Shown one piece after another: positions 16,832 through 25,710 of a stretch of 64,000 bases of DNA. The notes beneath the pieces are model-generated. The model saw only the letters and a list, made by a program, of their open reading frames with translations, was not told where the DNA came from and did not search any database. This DNA is from a bacterium HR28. GTDB lineage: Bacteria > Chloroflexota > Chloroflexia > Thermomicrobiales > Thermomicrobiaceae. Both the position numbers and the translations under genes were made by a program. The stretch is from NCBI GenBank assembly GCA_002898255.1, contig BEIE01000002.1, forward strand, positions 186,001 through 250,000, read 5' to 3'. Positions within the stretch are counted from its first letter, which is position 1; every line of letters begins with the position of its first letter.

Positions 16832-18444
16832 CCATCCTCGAGGTGCTCTTTGCTCTCGCTGCTGTCCTCTTCATCCTCCTCGCCCTCGCTGCGCTCTTAG
16901 CTATTGTCAGTCGCAATATCGTTAAGGTCCCACCTAACATGGTCGCCGTTTTCTCCGGACGCAAGCGCTCCATCATCGATCCCGAGACTGGCCAACGGCG
17001 AACCGTCGGGTATCGTCTCGTCAAAGGCGGCTCCAGCGTCCGCATCCCGATCATTGAGCGCGTCGACTTCCTTTCCCTCAACGTCATGACCATCCCACTG
17101 AAGATCACCTCGGCATACACCAAGGAAGGCGTGCCTGTTTCAGTCGACGCGGTCGCCAACGTCAAGGTCGGTTCCGACGATATTATGTTGATGAACGCCA
17201 TCGAACGCTTTCTCGGTATGTCACAAGACCAAATCCGGAGTGTCATCTTCCAAACCCTCGAGGGACACCTCCGCTCCATCCTCGGCACACTGACAGTCGA
17301 GCAGATCAATGCCGATCGGCAAGCCTTTGCCCAGCGACTGGCCGCTGAGTCCGCCGCCGACCTCTCCCGCATGGGAATTGAGATCGACGTTCTCACCATC
17401 CAGCAGATCAGCGACCCGCAGGGCTACCTCGACGCACTTGGCCAGCGCCGGACCGCCGAAGTAAAGCGGGATGCCGAGGTCGGCAAAGCTGAGGCCGAGC
17501 GTGATGCGCGCGTCCGCCGCGCCCAGGCAATGCAGCAAGCCGCCATTGCAGAGGCCATGGCCGACGCAGAAACCGCCGCGGCCCAAAAGGAAGCCGAGGT
17601 CCGCAAGGCCCGCTATGCCGCCGAAATCGAAGCCGAACGCGCCCGTGCCACCCAGGCCGGACCCCTCGCTGAAGCCGAGGCTCGCCGTCAGGTCGTCGTC
17701 GCCGAGCAACAGGTGGAGCTCGCTCGGACGGAGGCAGCCATCGCTGTCCAGGAGATGGAGGCACGCCGTCGCGAGAAGGAACTCGAGGCGACCGTCCTCA
17801 AAGGTGCTCAGGCCGAGCGTGAGGCAACTGTTATTCGGGCAGAGGGGGAAAAGCAAGCGGCTATATTGCGTGCCGAAGGTGATCGCCAAGCCACGATTGT
17901 GCGTGCCGAAGCCGCCTCCCGAGAGCGCGAACTCCTCGGTGCCGGCGAGGCCGCCCGTATCCGCCAAGTTGGTCAGGCCGAAGCCGACGCCAAGAAGGCC
18001 CTCGCCGAGGCACTCCAGGCCGAGCTCGTTGCACAAGCGGAGGGCCAACGTGCCGCGATGCTCGCGGAAGCAGATGGCAAGCGCGCTCTTGCTGAGGCAC
18101 TCAACGCCTACGGCCCCGTGGCAATGCAACTGCTCATGTACCAAGCCTTCGTCGAGCAACTGCCCAAGGTCGTCGAGGCTGCCGCACGCCCGCTCACACA
18201 GGTTGAGCGCGTCGTTGTCTTCGACTCCGGTACCGGCCCCGACGGGGCGAGTGGTCTCGGCCGCTATGCCACCCAACTCCCCATCATCGTCCAGCAGCTT
18301 GTCGAGAGCTTCAGTGCCATGACTGGCATCGACCTCACCACCGCCGTCCGTGAACGCCTCGGCCACGCCACCCCGGATGGTGCAGCGACCGTCAGTCCGC
18401 CCGCTGACCCGCCGGATCCGCCACCCGAACCGCCGGCTGCGTGA
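16828..18444 (+). CDS. Flotillin (SPFH/band 7 scaffold protein)
   Basis: Flotillins assemble on the inner membrane face and organise membrane domains. The 538-residue product has an N-terminal membrane helix (about residues 5-27) and an SPFH domain (about 35-200) containing VPPNMVAVFSGRKR and RMGIEIDVLTIQQISDPQGYLDALG. A long Ala/Glu/Arg-rich coiled coil follows (about 205-430; many AEA..A.R.A repeats), then a Pro-rich tail. Coupling to the NfeD gene is by a 4-nt overlap. The last 53 nt overlap the convergent EamA gene. Confidence 0.93.
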   Translation: MTILEVLFALAAVLFILLALAALLAIVSRNIVKVPPNMVAVFSGRKRSIIDPETGQRRTVGYRLVKGGSSVRIPIIERVDFLSLNVMTIPLKITSAYTKEGVPVSVDAVANVKVGSDDIMLMNAIERFLGMSQDQIRSVIFQTLEGHLRSILGTLTVEQINADRQAFAQRLAAESAADLSRMGIEIDVLTIQQISDPQGYLDALGQRRTAEVKRDAEVGKAEAERDARVRRAQAMQQAAIAEAMADAETAAAQKEAEVRKARYAAEIEAERARATQAGPLAEAEARRQVVVAEQQVELARTEAAIAVQEMEARRREKELEATVLKGAQAEREATVIRAEGEKQAAILRAEGDRQATIVRAEAASRERELLGAGEAARIRQVGQAEADAKKALAEALQAELVAQAEGQRAAMLAEADGKRALAEALNAYGPVAMQLLMYQAFVEQLPKVVEAAARPLTQVERVVVFDSGTGPDGASGLGRYATQLPIIVQQLVESFSAMTGIDLTTAVRERLGHATPDGAATVSPPADPPDPPPEPPAA

Positions 18445-19336
18445 TAGCCGCTCGCTGCGCGACCAGCACACCAGCGAACACAGCCAGCAAGCCCACTATC
18501 TGGGTGAGTCGCACACTCTCGTCGAGGAATACGACACCCAGTACCATCGCGATCCCCGGCTGTAGGTAGTAGTAGACCAAGGTCGTCGCTGCTCCCAACC
18601 GCTGCACCGCTCGCTGCCAGAACACGTTGGCCCCCACCATCGCCAGGACTCCCGTGTACAGCAGCGCTCCCCACGCGCCCCACCCTGGTGGATCTCCCAC
18701 GCTCTGCACCGCGTCCCGAGCTCCGACGAGCCCAACCACGACCAGGCTCCCCATCAGCATCCACGTCGTGACCGGCACTGCTCCGTATCGCGCGACCAGC
18801 GGCCGCGGGATCAGCGTCACCCCGACCCAACAGATCGCCGCGCCCAGCGTCAAGAGATCTCCGAGTAACGTCGTACGGGCCGTCGCGTCCGGCTGACCAA
18901 CCATGAGCACCACACCAATAAACCCGAGCAGCGCCCCAATCATCCCCCCGGTCCGCGGCCGTTGCCGCTCGATCAGCCACGAGATCGGTAGCGCCCATAA
19001 CGGACTTGTGTTCAAAAAGAGCGCGCTGTGCGTCGAGGTGGTATGCCGCATGCCAACAAGAAACACGATCTGGAAGATTCCCATCGCCCCAAAACCCGCC
19101 ATCGCTAGTCGCGGAAGATCCTGTCGCCTCACCCGCAACGACTCGCCACGCAGGCGCAGCCACACCAGGAGGCAGCCGATCGCCACGATCAGACGCCACA
19201 CCGCAAACGACAGTGGCCCGAACGAGTCCACGCCGTGCTTCACGATCGGAAACGATGCACCCCAAATGAGCACGGCCAAAAACGCCTCGCCGTCGATCCA
19301 CTGCCGCCAGCCCCCGTTTCCTGATCGACCCGCCAT
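18392..19336 (-). CDS. EamA/DMT family permease
   Basis: This 314-residue membrane protein of the drug/metabolite transporter superfamily has ten predicted helices in two EamA repeats (first from FLAVLIWGASFPIVKHG, second from GDLLTLGAAICWVGVTL). The substrate cannot be told. The ATG at 19336 is preferred because AGAGGAG lies 7 nt upstream; ATG 19342 is too close to it. The 3' end overlaps flotillin on the other strand by 53 nt. Confidence 0.88.
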   Translation of the reverse strand: MAGRSGNGGWRQWIDGEAFLAVLIWGASFPIVKHGVDSFGPLSFAVWRLIVAIGCLLVWLRLRGESLRVRRQDLPRLAMAGFGAMGIFQIVFLVGMRHTTSTHSALFLNTSPLWALPISWLIERQRPRTGGMIGALLGFIGVVLMVGQPDATARTTLLGDLLTLGAAICWVGVTLIPRPLVARYGAVPVTTWMLMGSLVVVGLVGARDAVQSVGDPPGWGAWGALLYTGVLAMVGANVFWQRAVQRLGAATTLVYYYLQPGIAMVLGVVFLDESVRLTQIVGLLAVFAGVLVAQRAAITQPAVRVADPAGQRAD

Positions 19337-19342
19337 GACCAT

Positions 19343-20125
19343 GCTCCTCTTTTGTCACTCGCTTCCCGGTATGCCGTACCGACGTGGTGCGGCCACCGTC
19401 TCCCCACGCATTCTCGCGCGACCGCCCTCGCTTGACGAGTGAACTGTCCTGACGAGTCCGTCAACCTGGTCGTCCTTTCTCCCCGTCCTCCCGCCGAAGC
19501 GCTCCGGTGACCACGCTGCTTCTTCGCGTGGGGCCATTACTCGTGGCCGTGTTGCGGGTGGGCAACCAAAAGGCAATGAAGCGCCCGGCAGAAGTAGCCA
19601 GCGGTGAGTCCCCCAGCACAATGCGTGTGTCCCCGGTCACATCGAAAGGTACGGCACTCGATGCCCCACAGCCATCGCTACCCGCAGAGGTAGCATCGCC
19701 GCGGCCAACCTGGCGGGCCGACTGGCAGAGAAGCTGCCAAACCCGCGCACTCAGAACACTGTGGCCACCAGGCTTACATTTCCTGCCTGTCGAAGGCGCT
19801 CTGTCTCCCCTAGGATGCAAGAGTCCCGCCCTATCCCTCTTCACACCCCTATCACAAACCAAAGATTTCGGTCAACAGGTCACAAGATCGAGCACTGCAA
19901 TTCGGCTGGCTGAACCGGAAGTGCGAGTCACTCACACCTGCCAGGGACAGCTGGGCGTCTCCCGGCAGCTCGAAGTCGTGTTACTGAAGGAACCCGTTCA
20001 CCCAATCCTTTAGCGTGAACCATTTTGCCTGTCTCCATCCCTCCACTCGGGCGACTTGCGAGGGACTTCTTGGTCGTCCATACTTGCGCGAGGAGTTACC
20101 TCGACGGATTGAATGGCTTTCACCC
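19343..20125. other. Intergenic region, no gene recognised
   Basis: Short open frames here show no family features. The right end carries a good sigma-70-like promoter (listed at 20056) for the MoaD/AOR genes. No riboswitch-like conserved stem set was recognised. Confidence 0.45.
20056..20084 (+). promoter_or_regulatory. Sigma-70-like promoter of the MoaD/AOR operon
   Basis: TTGCGA (20056-20061) and CATACT (20079-20084) are separated by exactly 17 nt. The predicted transcript start near 20091 lies about 35 nt before the ATG at 20126. Confidence 0.45.
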
Positions 20126-20413
20126 ATGACGGTTGAAGCGACACGCTATGCGGTCGAACTATATGGGCTTCCTGCCCTGCTGGCAGGGAAGCGGCGCATT
20201 GAGATTGATGCTGCCGTGGAGACACTCGGTGATCTGGCGCGCGCCCTGCTCCAAGCCTGTCCACAGCTCGCAGGCCCCGTTATTGATCCCGAGTTGGGGT
20301 GGCTCCAGCGGGGGTATGTCTTCGTGGTGAACGCCCGTTTCACTCGCGAACCGACCACACCGCTCTCACCCGGCAGCGAGGTACTCCTCGTTGCCGCCCA
20401 GGCTGGAGGCTGA
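20126..20413 (+). CDS. MoaD/ThiS-like ubiquitin-fold sulfur carrier
   Basis: The 95-residue protein shows the beta-grasp pattern of MoaD: a first strand with VELYGLPALLAGKRRIEI, a helix with LGDLARALLQACPQLAG, VFVVNARFT, then LSPGSEVLLVAAQAGG. It ends in Gly-Gly, as needed for adenylation and thiocarboxylation, a feature of molybdopterin-type carriers. It lies 4 nt before an AOR gene. In such pairs the carrier is thought to serve the tungsto-/molybdopterin of the oxidoreductase, which is an inference here. The start lacks a clear ribosome site; an upstream ATG at 20015 in frame is less likely. Confidence 0.78.
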   Translation: MTVEATRYAVELYGLPALLAGKRRIEIDAAVETLGDLARALLQACPQLAGPVIDPELGWLQRGYVFVVNARFTREPTTPLSPGSEVLLVAAQAGG

Positions 20414-20417
20414 GGTC

Positions 20418-22226
20418 ATGAACGCTGTCCACGGCAAAGCATTGGTCATCGATCTCTCAACCGGGCAGGCCGAGCCATTCCCGATCCCGCAAGAAGTCTC
20501 CTCACTACTTCTCGGCGGCGCCGGCCTGGCCGCCTGGCTTCTCCTTCACTTCGCCCCTCCGCATGTTGATCCCTGGGCACCAGAGAACCCATTTGTCGTC
20601 GCCACGGGCCCATTCATCGGCACCGGCATCACGACTTCCTGCAAACTCGCTATCGCCACGACCTCGCCTCAGACCGGCTTCATCGCTGATTCCCTCACCT
20701 CCAGCTACCTCGCCCTTGTCCTCCGTCGCACCGGCTTCGATGCGCTCGTGGTACTCGGGCAGGCCCCCCGCTGGTCTGTTCTGGTTGTCGAGAACCATCG
20801 CGCGTACCTACGCCCGGCCGATGACCTTCTCGGCCACGACCCCGAAGCCACCGCTGCCGCGCTCCGCACCGAACTCGGGCGAGATGTCCGCGTCGCCGCC
20901 ATCGGCCGCGCCGGCGAGCGACTCGTCCGCTACGCTGCCGTAGTGAACGATGGCCGACTCGCTGGTCGAACCGGCCCTGGTGCAGTCCTCGGGGCTAAGC
21001 GCCTCAAAGCGATTGCGGTGCGCGGCACAGGACGATTCCCTCCCGTTGCCGATCCAGCCGGTGTGGCAGCCGCCGCCCGGCGGCTTGCCGCACGGAGCCT
21101 CGGGCCGGAGACTGCCAAGTACCGCGAACTGGGCACAGTTGCGAACCTCGCCTTCTTCAGCCGGCTTGGTGTGCTCCCAACACGCAACTTCCAAACCGGC
21201 AGTTTCCCCGCCGCCGAGGCGCTCGCTGGTGAACGCCTCGCCCTTCACCAGCGCGCTGACCGCCAGGCCTGTGCCGCCTGCACCGTCGGCTGCGAGCATC
21301 ACTTCCGCACCACCGATGCCGGGCCAGAGGTCACGGTCCGCCTGGAGTACGAGACGCTCTTCGCCCTCGGATCCCTCTGCGGCATTGAGGACCCGAATGT
21401 TGTCCTCCGCGCGGCCGCACTTTGCGATCACTACGGGATGGATGCCATCAGCGCTGGCGGCACCATCGCCTGGGCAATGGAATGTGTAGAGCGTGGTGTC
21501 CCTCTCCCTGGTGATCCCGCGGAGTGGCCGCGCTTCGGCGACGGGGTAAGCCTCCTCCGCACGCTGGAGTTGATCGGCGAACGGCGGGGTCCCCTTGGGG
21601 AACTCCTCGCCGAGGGCTCGCGTCGCGCCGCCGAGATTGTCGGTCAGGGAAGCCACGAATGGGCCATGCATGTCAAAGGCCTCGAACTCCCCGGCTATCA
21701 CCCCAAGAACCTCCGTGCCATGGCACTTGGCTTCGCTGTCACTCCGCGCGGCGCTTGCCACAACCGAACCTCCGCCTACGAGGTCGACTTCTCTGAGCAT
21801 GCGGGTGATCCCGTCGAGCAACTGGCACGAGCAACCGCGCGGAGTGAAGACCGCTCGGCCGTCCTTGATGCTCTACCGATCTGCAAGTTTCTCCGCCATT
21901 GCTTCGACGACTTCTTTGCTGAGGCTGCTGAACTTGTACGGCTAGTGACCGGACTACCAGTGGACGCTGACGAACTCCAACGCGCCGGTGAACGGATCGT
22001 GACGCTCAAGAAGCTCTTCAACCTCCGGCAGGGGTGGACCCGTGCCGACGATACACTCCCCGATCGGCTACTCGGCCCTGGAGGCATCGATCGAGCAGAA
22101 CTCGAGACGCTGATCGCGGCATACTACCGTATACGGGGCTGGACACCGGATGGACAGGTGCCAGCCACTCGGCTGCACGAACTCGGACTTGCTTCCCTGC
22201 TCGTGCACGCTCCTATCGGATCGTGA
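20418..22226 (+). CDS. Aldehyde:ferredoxin oxidoreductase family protein (tungstopterin enzyme)
   Basis: The 602-residue cytosolic protein has the AOR domain order: an N-terminal bis-pterin-binding domain (LLLGGAGLAAWLLL, then the FVVATGPFIGTGI region) and the downstream helical domains. The [4Fe-4S] ligands are visible as Cys285, Cys288 and Cys292 (CAACTVGC), with Cys489 in LPICKF as the likely fourth; spacing closely matches archaeal AOR. AOR enzymes oxidise aldehydes to acids with ferredoxin as acceptor; the substrate here is unknown. It sits between a MoaD-like carrier and a small coiled-coil protein with gaps of 4 and 3 nt. Confidence 0.9.
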   Translation: MNAVHGKALVIDLSTGQAEPFPIPQEVSSLLLGGAGLAAWLLLHFAPPHVDPWAPENPFVVATGPFIGTGITTSCKLAIATTSPQTGFIADSLTSSYLALVLRRTGFDALVVLGQAPRWSVLVVENHRAYLRPADDLLGHDPEATAAALRTELGRDVRVAAIGRAGERLVRYAAVVNDGRLAGRTGPGAVLGAKRLKAIAVRGTGRFPPVADPAGVAAAARRLAARSLGPETAKYRELGTVANLAFFSRLGVLPTRNFQTGSFPAAEALAGERLALHQRADRQACAACTVGCEHHFRTTDAGPEVTVRLEYETLFALGSLCGIEDPNVVLRAAALCDHYGMDAISAGGTIAWAMECVERGVPLPGDPAEWPRFGDGVSLLRTLELIGERRGPLGELLAEGSRRAAEIVGQGSHEWAMHVKGLELPGYHPKNLRAMALGFAVTPRGACHNRTSAYEVDFSEHAGDPVEQLARATARSEDRSAVLDALPICKFLRHCFDDFFAEAAELVRLVTGLPVDADELQRAGERIVTLKKLFNLRQGWTRADDTLPDRLLGPGGIDRAELETLIAAYYRIRGWTPDGQVPATRLHELGLASLLVHAPIGS

Positions 22227-22229
22227 GCG

Positions 22230-22583
22230 ATGTTTGACGACGACGAACTGTTGTGGCTCGAACTAGAACGCGTACGGCTTCCTTCGCCGGTCCTCGCGCG
22301 TATCGAGGAACTGGCCGAGGAGCGTCGTCGTCTCCTGCAGGCGCTGCCCGATATGCTCTTCGAGCGTGAGCGCGCCTTGCAGCGAGTTGCGGAGATTAAT
22401 GTGGAACTCGAGCGGCTCTGGGACCTGCGCCGCCGCGAGCTCCTCTTCGTCCGCCAAATGTTGAGCCCGGAACGCCCGGAAGAGCCAACAACACTCGAGG
22501 AAGTCGAAGAACAAGCCTCACGGAACGAGGCCGAGAGTTCACCGGCTGAGGAGCCTTCGACCCCGTCACAAGCCGGGTCATGA
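22230..22583 (+). CDS. Small charged coiled-coil protein of unknown function, coupled to AOR
   Basis: The 117-residue product starts 3 nt after the AOR stop. Residues 10-80 form a Leu/Arg/Glu heptad pattern (LARIEELAEERRRLLQALP and ALQRVAEINVELERLWDLRRRELL), and the tail is acidic and Ser/Pro-rich. There are no cysteines, so it is not an iron-sulfur electron partner. The tight spacing suggests an assembly or partner role for AOR, which is inference only. No known family was recognised. Confidence 0.65.
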   Translation: MFDDDELLWLELERVRLPSPVLARIEELAEERRRLLQALPDMLFERERALQRVAEINVELERLWDLRRRELLFVRQMLSPERPEEPTTLEEVEEQASRNEAESSPAEEPSTPSQAGS

Positions 22584-22591
22584 TCGGGAGA

Positions 22592-23050
22592 TCACTCAAC
22601 CTCCACAATCGCCTCGATCTCGACGGTGATGTTCCGCGGCAAGGATCCCATGCCCACAGCCGAACGCGCGTGACGTCCCCGCTCACCGAAGACTTGGACG
22701 AACAGATCTGAGCATCCGTTGATCACCTCCGGATGCCGCTCGAACTCGGGCACCGCGTTGACCATGCCCAACACTTTCACGATCCGCTTGACGCGGTCCA
22801 GGTCACCAAGTTCCTGTTTGAGCACCGCAAGGAGTACCAGCCCGACCGAGCGCGCATGCTGGTATGCCTCCTCCACCGTCACGTCGCGGCCTACTTTGCC
22901 CGTCGGCATCGTCCCGTCGGGATTCCACGGTCCCTTGCCAGCAAGGAACAACAGATTCCCAGTGCGCACAGCATGCACATAATTCCCCGCCGGCGACGGT
23001 ACCGGTGGCAGTTCGATCCCGAGCTCTGCGAGCCTCCGTTCGATCTCCAT
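22592..23050 (-). CDS. RidA/YjgF/UK114 family protein
   Basis: RidA proteins hydrolyse reactive enamines/imines released by PLP enzymes; this long subfamily often has unassigned substrates. The 152-residue protein shows GNLLFLAGKGPWNPDG, VEEAYQHARSVGLVLLAVLKQELGDLD (in two stretches), and the C-terminal GMGSLPRNITVEIEAIVEV. The trimer-site residues are only partly canonical, so catalysis is uncertain. The ATG at 23050 follows AAGGGGGCG. The gene converges on the AOR operon with an 8-nt gap. Confidence 0.85.
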   Translation of the reverse strand: MEIERRLAELGIELPPVPSPAGNYVHAVRTGNLLFLAGKGPWNPDGTMPTGKVGRDVTVEEAYQHARSVGLVLLAVLKQELGDLDRVKRIVKVLGMVNAVPEFERHPEVINGCSDLFVQVFGERGRHARSAVGMGSLPRNITVEIEAIVEVE

Positions 23051-23437
23051 CACGCCCCCTTTTCGCCTCCGGTTTGCGGTCCTCCAACGTACAACGCAGT
23101 GAGGAATGGCAGAACGATGGCTCGTTGTCAACGCCTTGGTTACTCCGATGCACTCACGCGGCTCTTCGATGCCACAGCTCGTCGAACCGGCTGAATTCCA
23201 ATACCGATCCATCACATTCAGCCCACACCCTCGCCACGCAGTGACACTCCGCAAGCACACCGGTGGCGTCCCATTTGTGACCTAACCCCTTAAAAGCGAT
23301 CAGCGCACCCTCTCAGCGAGTCACTGCGAGCGTCGGCCACCCGACCTGAAGCGAATGGGGATCCTACCATCCCACTGTCTGTCCGCCGCTCTGCACCACT
23401 GATCCGCTACACTCCACCCAACAGGAAAGGAGGATGT
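23051..23437. other. Divergent intergenic region between RidA-like and DedA genes
   Basis: No open frame here has coding character. It should contain promoters for both divergent genes; no convincing boxes were picked out. A strong AAAGGAGG ribosome site at 23426-23433 belongs to the DedA gene. Confidence 0.4.
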
Positions 23438-24133
23438 GTGCCACACCTCGACCTCGCCACGATCATCCGCACTATCGGCCTCCTCGGCGTGGCCGCAATC
23501 GTTTTCACCGAGAGTGGTCTCCTCATCGGTCTCTTTCTTCCCGGCGATTCGCTCCTTTTCACTGCCGGGTTTCTCGCTTCTCAGGGTTACCTCGACATCC
23601 GTTGGCTTGTCGCCGCTTGCTTCCTCGCCGCTGTTGCTGGTGACCAGGTTGGATATGCCTTCGGCTTCCGCGTCGGCCGTGCGCTCCTGCAGCGCGAGGA
23701 CTCCCGCTTCTTCAAGAAGCGCTACCTCTATCGGGCGGAACAGTTCTTCGCGCGGCATGGCGGCAAGGCGGTTATCCTTGCCCGCTTTATCCCGATTGTT
23801 CGCACCTGCACACCCATCGTTGCCGGCATGGGTCGCATGCGCTATCGCCGCTTCGTACTCGCCAATGTCTGTGGTGCAGCACTCTGGGCTGTCGGCGTCA
23901 CTCTCGCCGGCTACTGGCTCGGCAGTGTCATTCCCGGAGTCGATCGCTATCTTCTTCCGATCGTCCTGGGGATCATCCTCCTTTCGCTCGCCCCCTCCGC
24001 TGTGCACGTTTGGCAAGAGCGCCGAGCTGTCCGCTCCGCCCAGCGTCCGATCGAGCAGTACGGGAGTCACGATCCTCACATGCCCCGAGCGCCGCTCGAC
24101 CCGACAGCATCGGGAGGTCGCCGCACCTCTTGA
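23438..24133 (+). CDS. DedA family membrane protein
   Basis: DedA proteins are inner-membrane proteins linked to undecaprenyl-phosphate or lipid flipping. The 231-residue product has about five hydrophobic segments and the family motifs ESGLLIGLFLPGDSLLFTAG, AGDQVGYAFG and ILARFIPIVRTCTPIVAGMG, including the conserved arginines. It begins with GTG after GGAAAGGAGG. The C-terminal tail is polar and lengthened (about 35 residues). Confidence 0.9.
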   Translation: MPHLDLATIIRTIGLLGVAAIVFTESGLLIGLFLPGDSLLFTAGFLASQGYLDIRWLVAACFLAAVAGDQVGYAFGFRVGRALLQREDSRFFKKRYLYRAEQFFARHGGKAVILARFIPIVRTCTPIVAGMGRMRYRRFVLANVCGAALWAVGVTLAGYWLGSVIPGVDRYLLPIVLGIILLSLAPSAVHVWQERRAVRSAQRPIEQYGSHDPHMPRAPLDPTASGGRRTS

Positions 24134-24150
24134 GTCGGTAAGGCCCCCTC

Positions 24151-24181
24151 TTGCCGAACCGGCCCTGCCTCTCGGTATACT
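24151..24181 (+). promoter_or_regulatory. Candidate promoter for the glutamine-synthetase-like gene
   Basis: TATACT at 24176-24181 is a strong -10 box; TTGCCG at 24151-24156 is a reasonable -35 box but with a long 19-nt spacer. The implied leader to the ATG at 24301 is about 110 nt. Confidence 0.35.
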
Positions 24182-24300
24182 CGCGCCGTATGGGTCGGTC
24201 GGGAGGACAGAGAGACATCGCGGTGTACGCGTTGTCCTCGCAGAGTGGCGTGATCCAACGCGCCCAAAAGCCTCGCCATATCGGTTTGCTGGGAGGATAT

Positions 24301-25650
24301 ATGGATATCGCAACCGTGACGCGTCTGTTGCGAGCGGCTGGGGTACGCTGGGTCCGCTTCGAGATGGCCGATACCCACGGCATCGCGCGTTCCAAGAGCG
24401 TACCCCTCGCCAAGTTCCCGTTGTACGCAAAGAAAGGGCTCAACTTTTACGGCGGCATGTTGCTGCAGGACGCCTCCGGCTGGGACATCCCCCTCGAAGA
24501 ACGCCTGCCACCCCCCGACTACCTTCTCCGCCCCGATCTAGACACGCTCGTCGTCCTACCCTATGCGCCCGGCGAAGCCCGCGTCCTCGGTGATCTCTAT
24601 CGCAACGATGCCCCGGCTCCCGAAGATCCCCGCGTCGTCTGTCGCCGCATCGTCGAACTCTACCGTTCCCACGGCTGGATCCCTCGCAGTGGCTTCGAAT
24701 ACGAGTTTTACCTCTTGCACGCGGAAACTCGCGAGCCTGTCTTCCACGATAAGCAGATCTGTTCGACCGTCCGGAACAATTTCGATCCGGCATGGCGCGA
24801 CGAACTTCTCACCGCGCTCGAGGCGCATGGCATCGAGGTCTCAACCCTTAGCGTTGAAAACGCTCCCGGTCAGTTCGAGATCACCTTCAGCCCCGCCGAC
24901 GGCCTGACCGCTGCTGACCAGGCCTTCTCCTTCCGCACCGCCGTCAAGGAGGTCTCACGGAAACACGGCTATCTCGCCCCGTTCATGACTAAGCCGTTCA
25001 TTGACCAAGCAGCCTCCGGAACCCACCTGCACCACAGCCTGATCGATCCACACACCGGTGACAATCTGTTCGCTGACCCGAATGGACGCTATGGTCTCTC
25101 GGAGCTCGCGTGGCATTTCCTCGGTGGCCTCTTCCACCATGCCCGTGCGCTCATCGCGTTGTTCTCTCCAACCCCCAACGACTATAAGCGCTATCAACCT
25201 GGCCTCTTCGCCCCGACTTGCATCTGCTGGGGATACGACAATCGCTCCGCTGCCTTCCGGATTCCAGCTGACGCACAGGGGGCAAAAGCTCGGATCGAAA
25301 ACCGACTGGGTGGTGCAGCCGCCAATCCCTATATCGCTTTAGCTGCTTCGCTCGCCGCCGGCTGGGACGGTATCCAGCGACGCCTCCAGCCACCTGCACC
25401 GATCCAGAAGGATGTTGGCTGGCTCGAAGGACTTCCTCCTCTCCCACGTTCGCTCGAGGAAGCGCTTGACGCGCTCGAGGCCGATACCGTTCTCTGCGAA
25501 CTCCTCGGACGGCCCTTTATCGAGACCTACGTTGCTGTGAAGCGTTGGGATGCAGAGAAGTGTCGTCGCCACTGCCCTGACTACGGTACAGCGGAGTGGC
25601 AACGTCGCATCGATCCCTATGAATGGGAGGAGTACGGCGAGCTCATCTAG
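24301..25650 (+). CDS. Glutamine synthetase-like ligase (GlnA/GlnT family)
   Basis: The 449-residue protein has the GS beta-grasp N-domain (VRFEMADTHGIARSKSVPL) and the full catalytic domain. Motifs are the metal-site GFEYEFYL, ENAPGQFEITF, a GTHLHHSL version of the usual HxH ATP/metal loop, NDYKRYQPG, and RIENRLGGAAANPYIALAA near the end. The short length and variant loops suggest a GS-like gamma-glutamyl ligase (amine- or amino-acid-specific) rather than the main ammonia-assimilating enzyme, but this cannot be settled by eye. The ATG follows GGGAGGAT. The debranching-type gene begins 60 nt later. Confidence 0.85.
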   Translation: MDIATVTRLLRAAGVRWVRFEMADTHGIARSKSVPLAKFPLYAKKGLNFYGGMLLQDASGWDIPLEERLPPPDYLLRPDLDTLVVLPYAPGEARVLGDLYRNDAPAPEDPRVVCRRIVELYRSHGWIPRSGFEYEFYLLHAETREPVFHDKQICSTVRNNFDPAWRDELLTALEAHGIEVSTLSVENAPGQFEITFSPADGLTAADQAFSFRTAVKEVSRKHGYLAPFMTKPFIDQAASGTHLHHSLIDPHTGDNLFADPNGRYGLSELAWHFLGGLFHHARALIALFSPTPNDYKRYQPGLFAPTCICWGYDNRSAAFRIPADAQGAKARIENRLGGAAANPYIALAASLAAGWDGIQRRLQPPAPIQKDVGWLEGLPPLPRSLEEALDALEADTVLCELLGRPFIETYVAVKRWDAEKCRRHCPDYGTAEWQRRIDPYEWEEYGELI

Positions 25651-25710
25651 CTCGGCCGTCCCGCTACACTTGCTCCAAGTCGGGCGGCCCTGCCTGGATC
25701 GGATGGCACG

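Noticed and set aside
23321-24430. Minus-strand open frame of 369 codons opposite the DedA gene
   Set aside because: DedA motifs on the plus strand are clear and the minus frame is low complexity.
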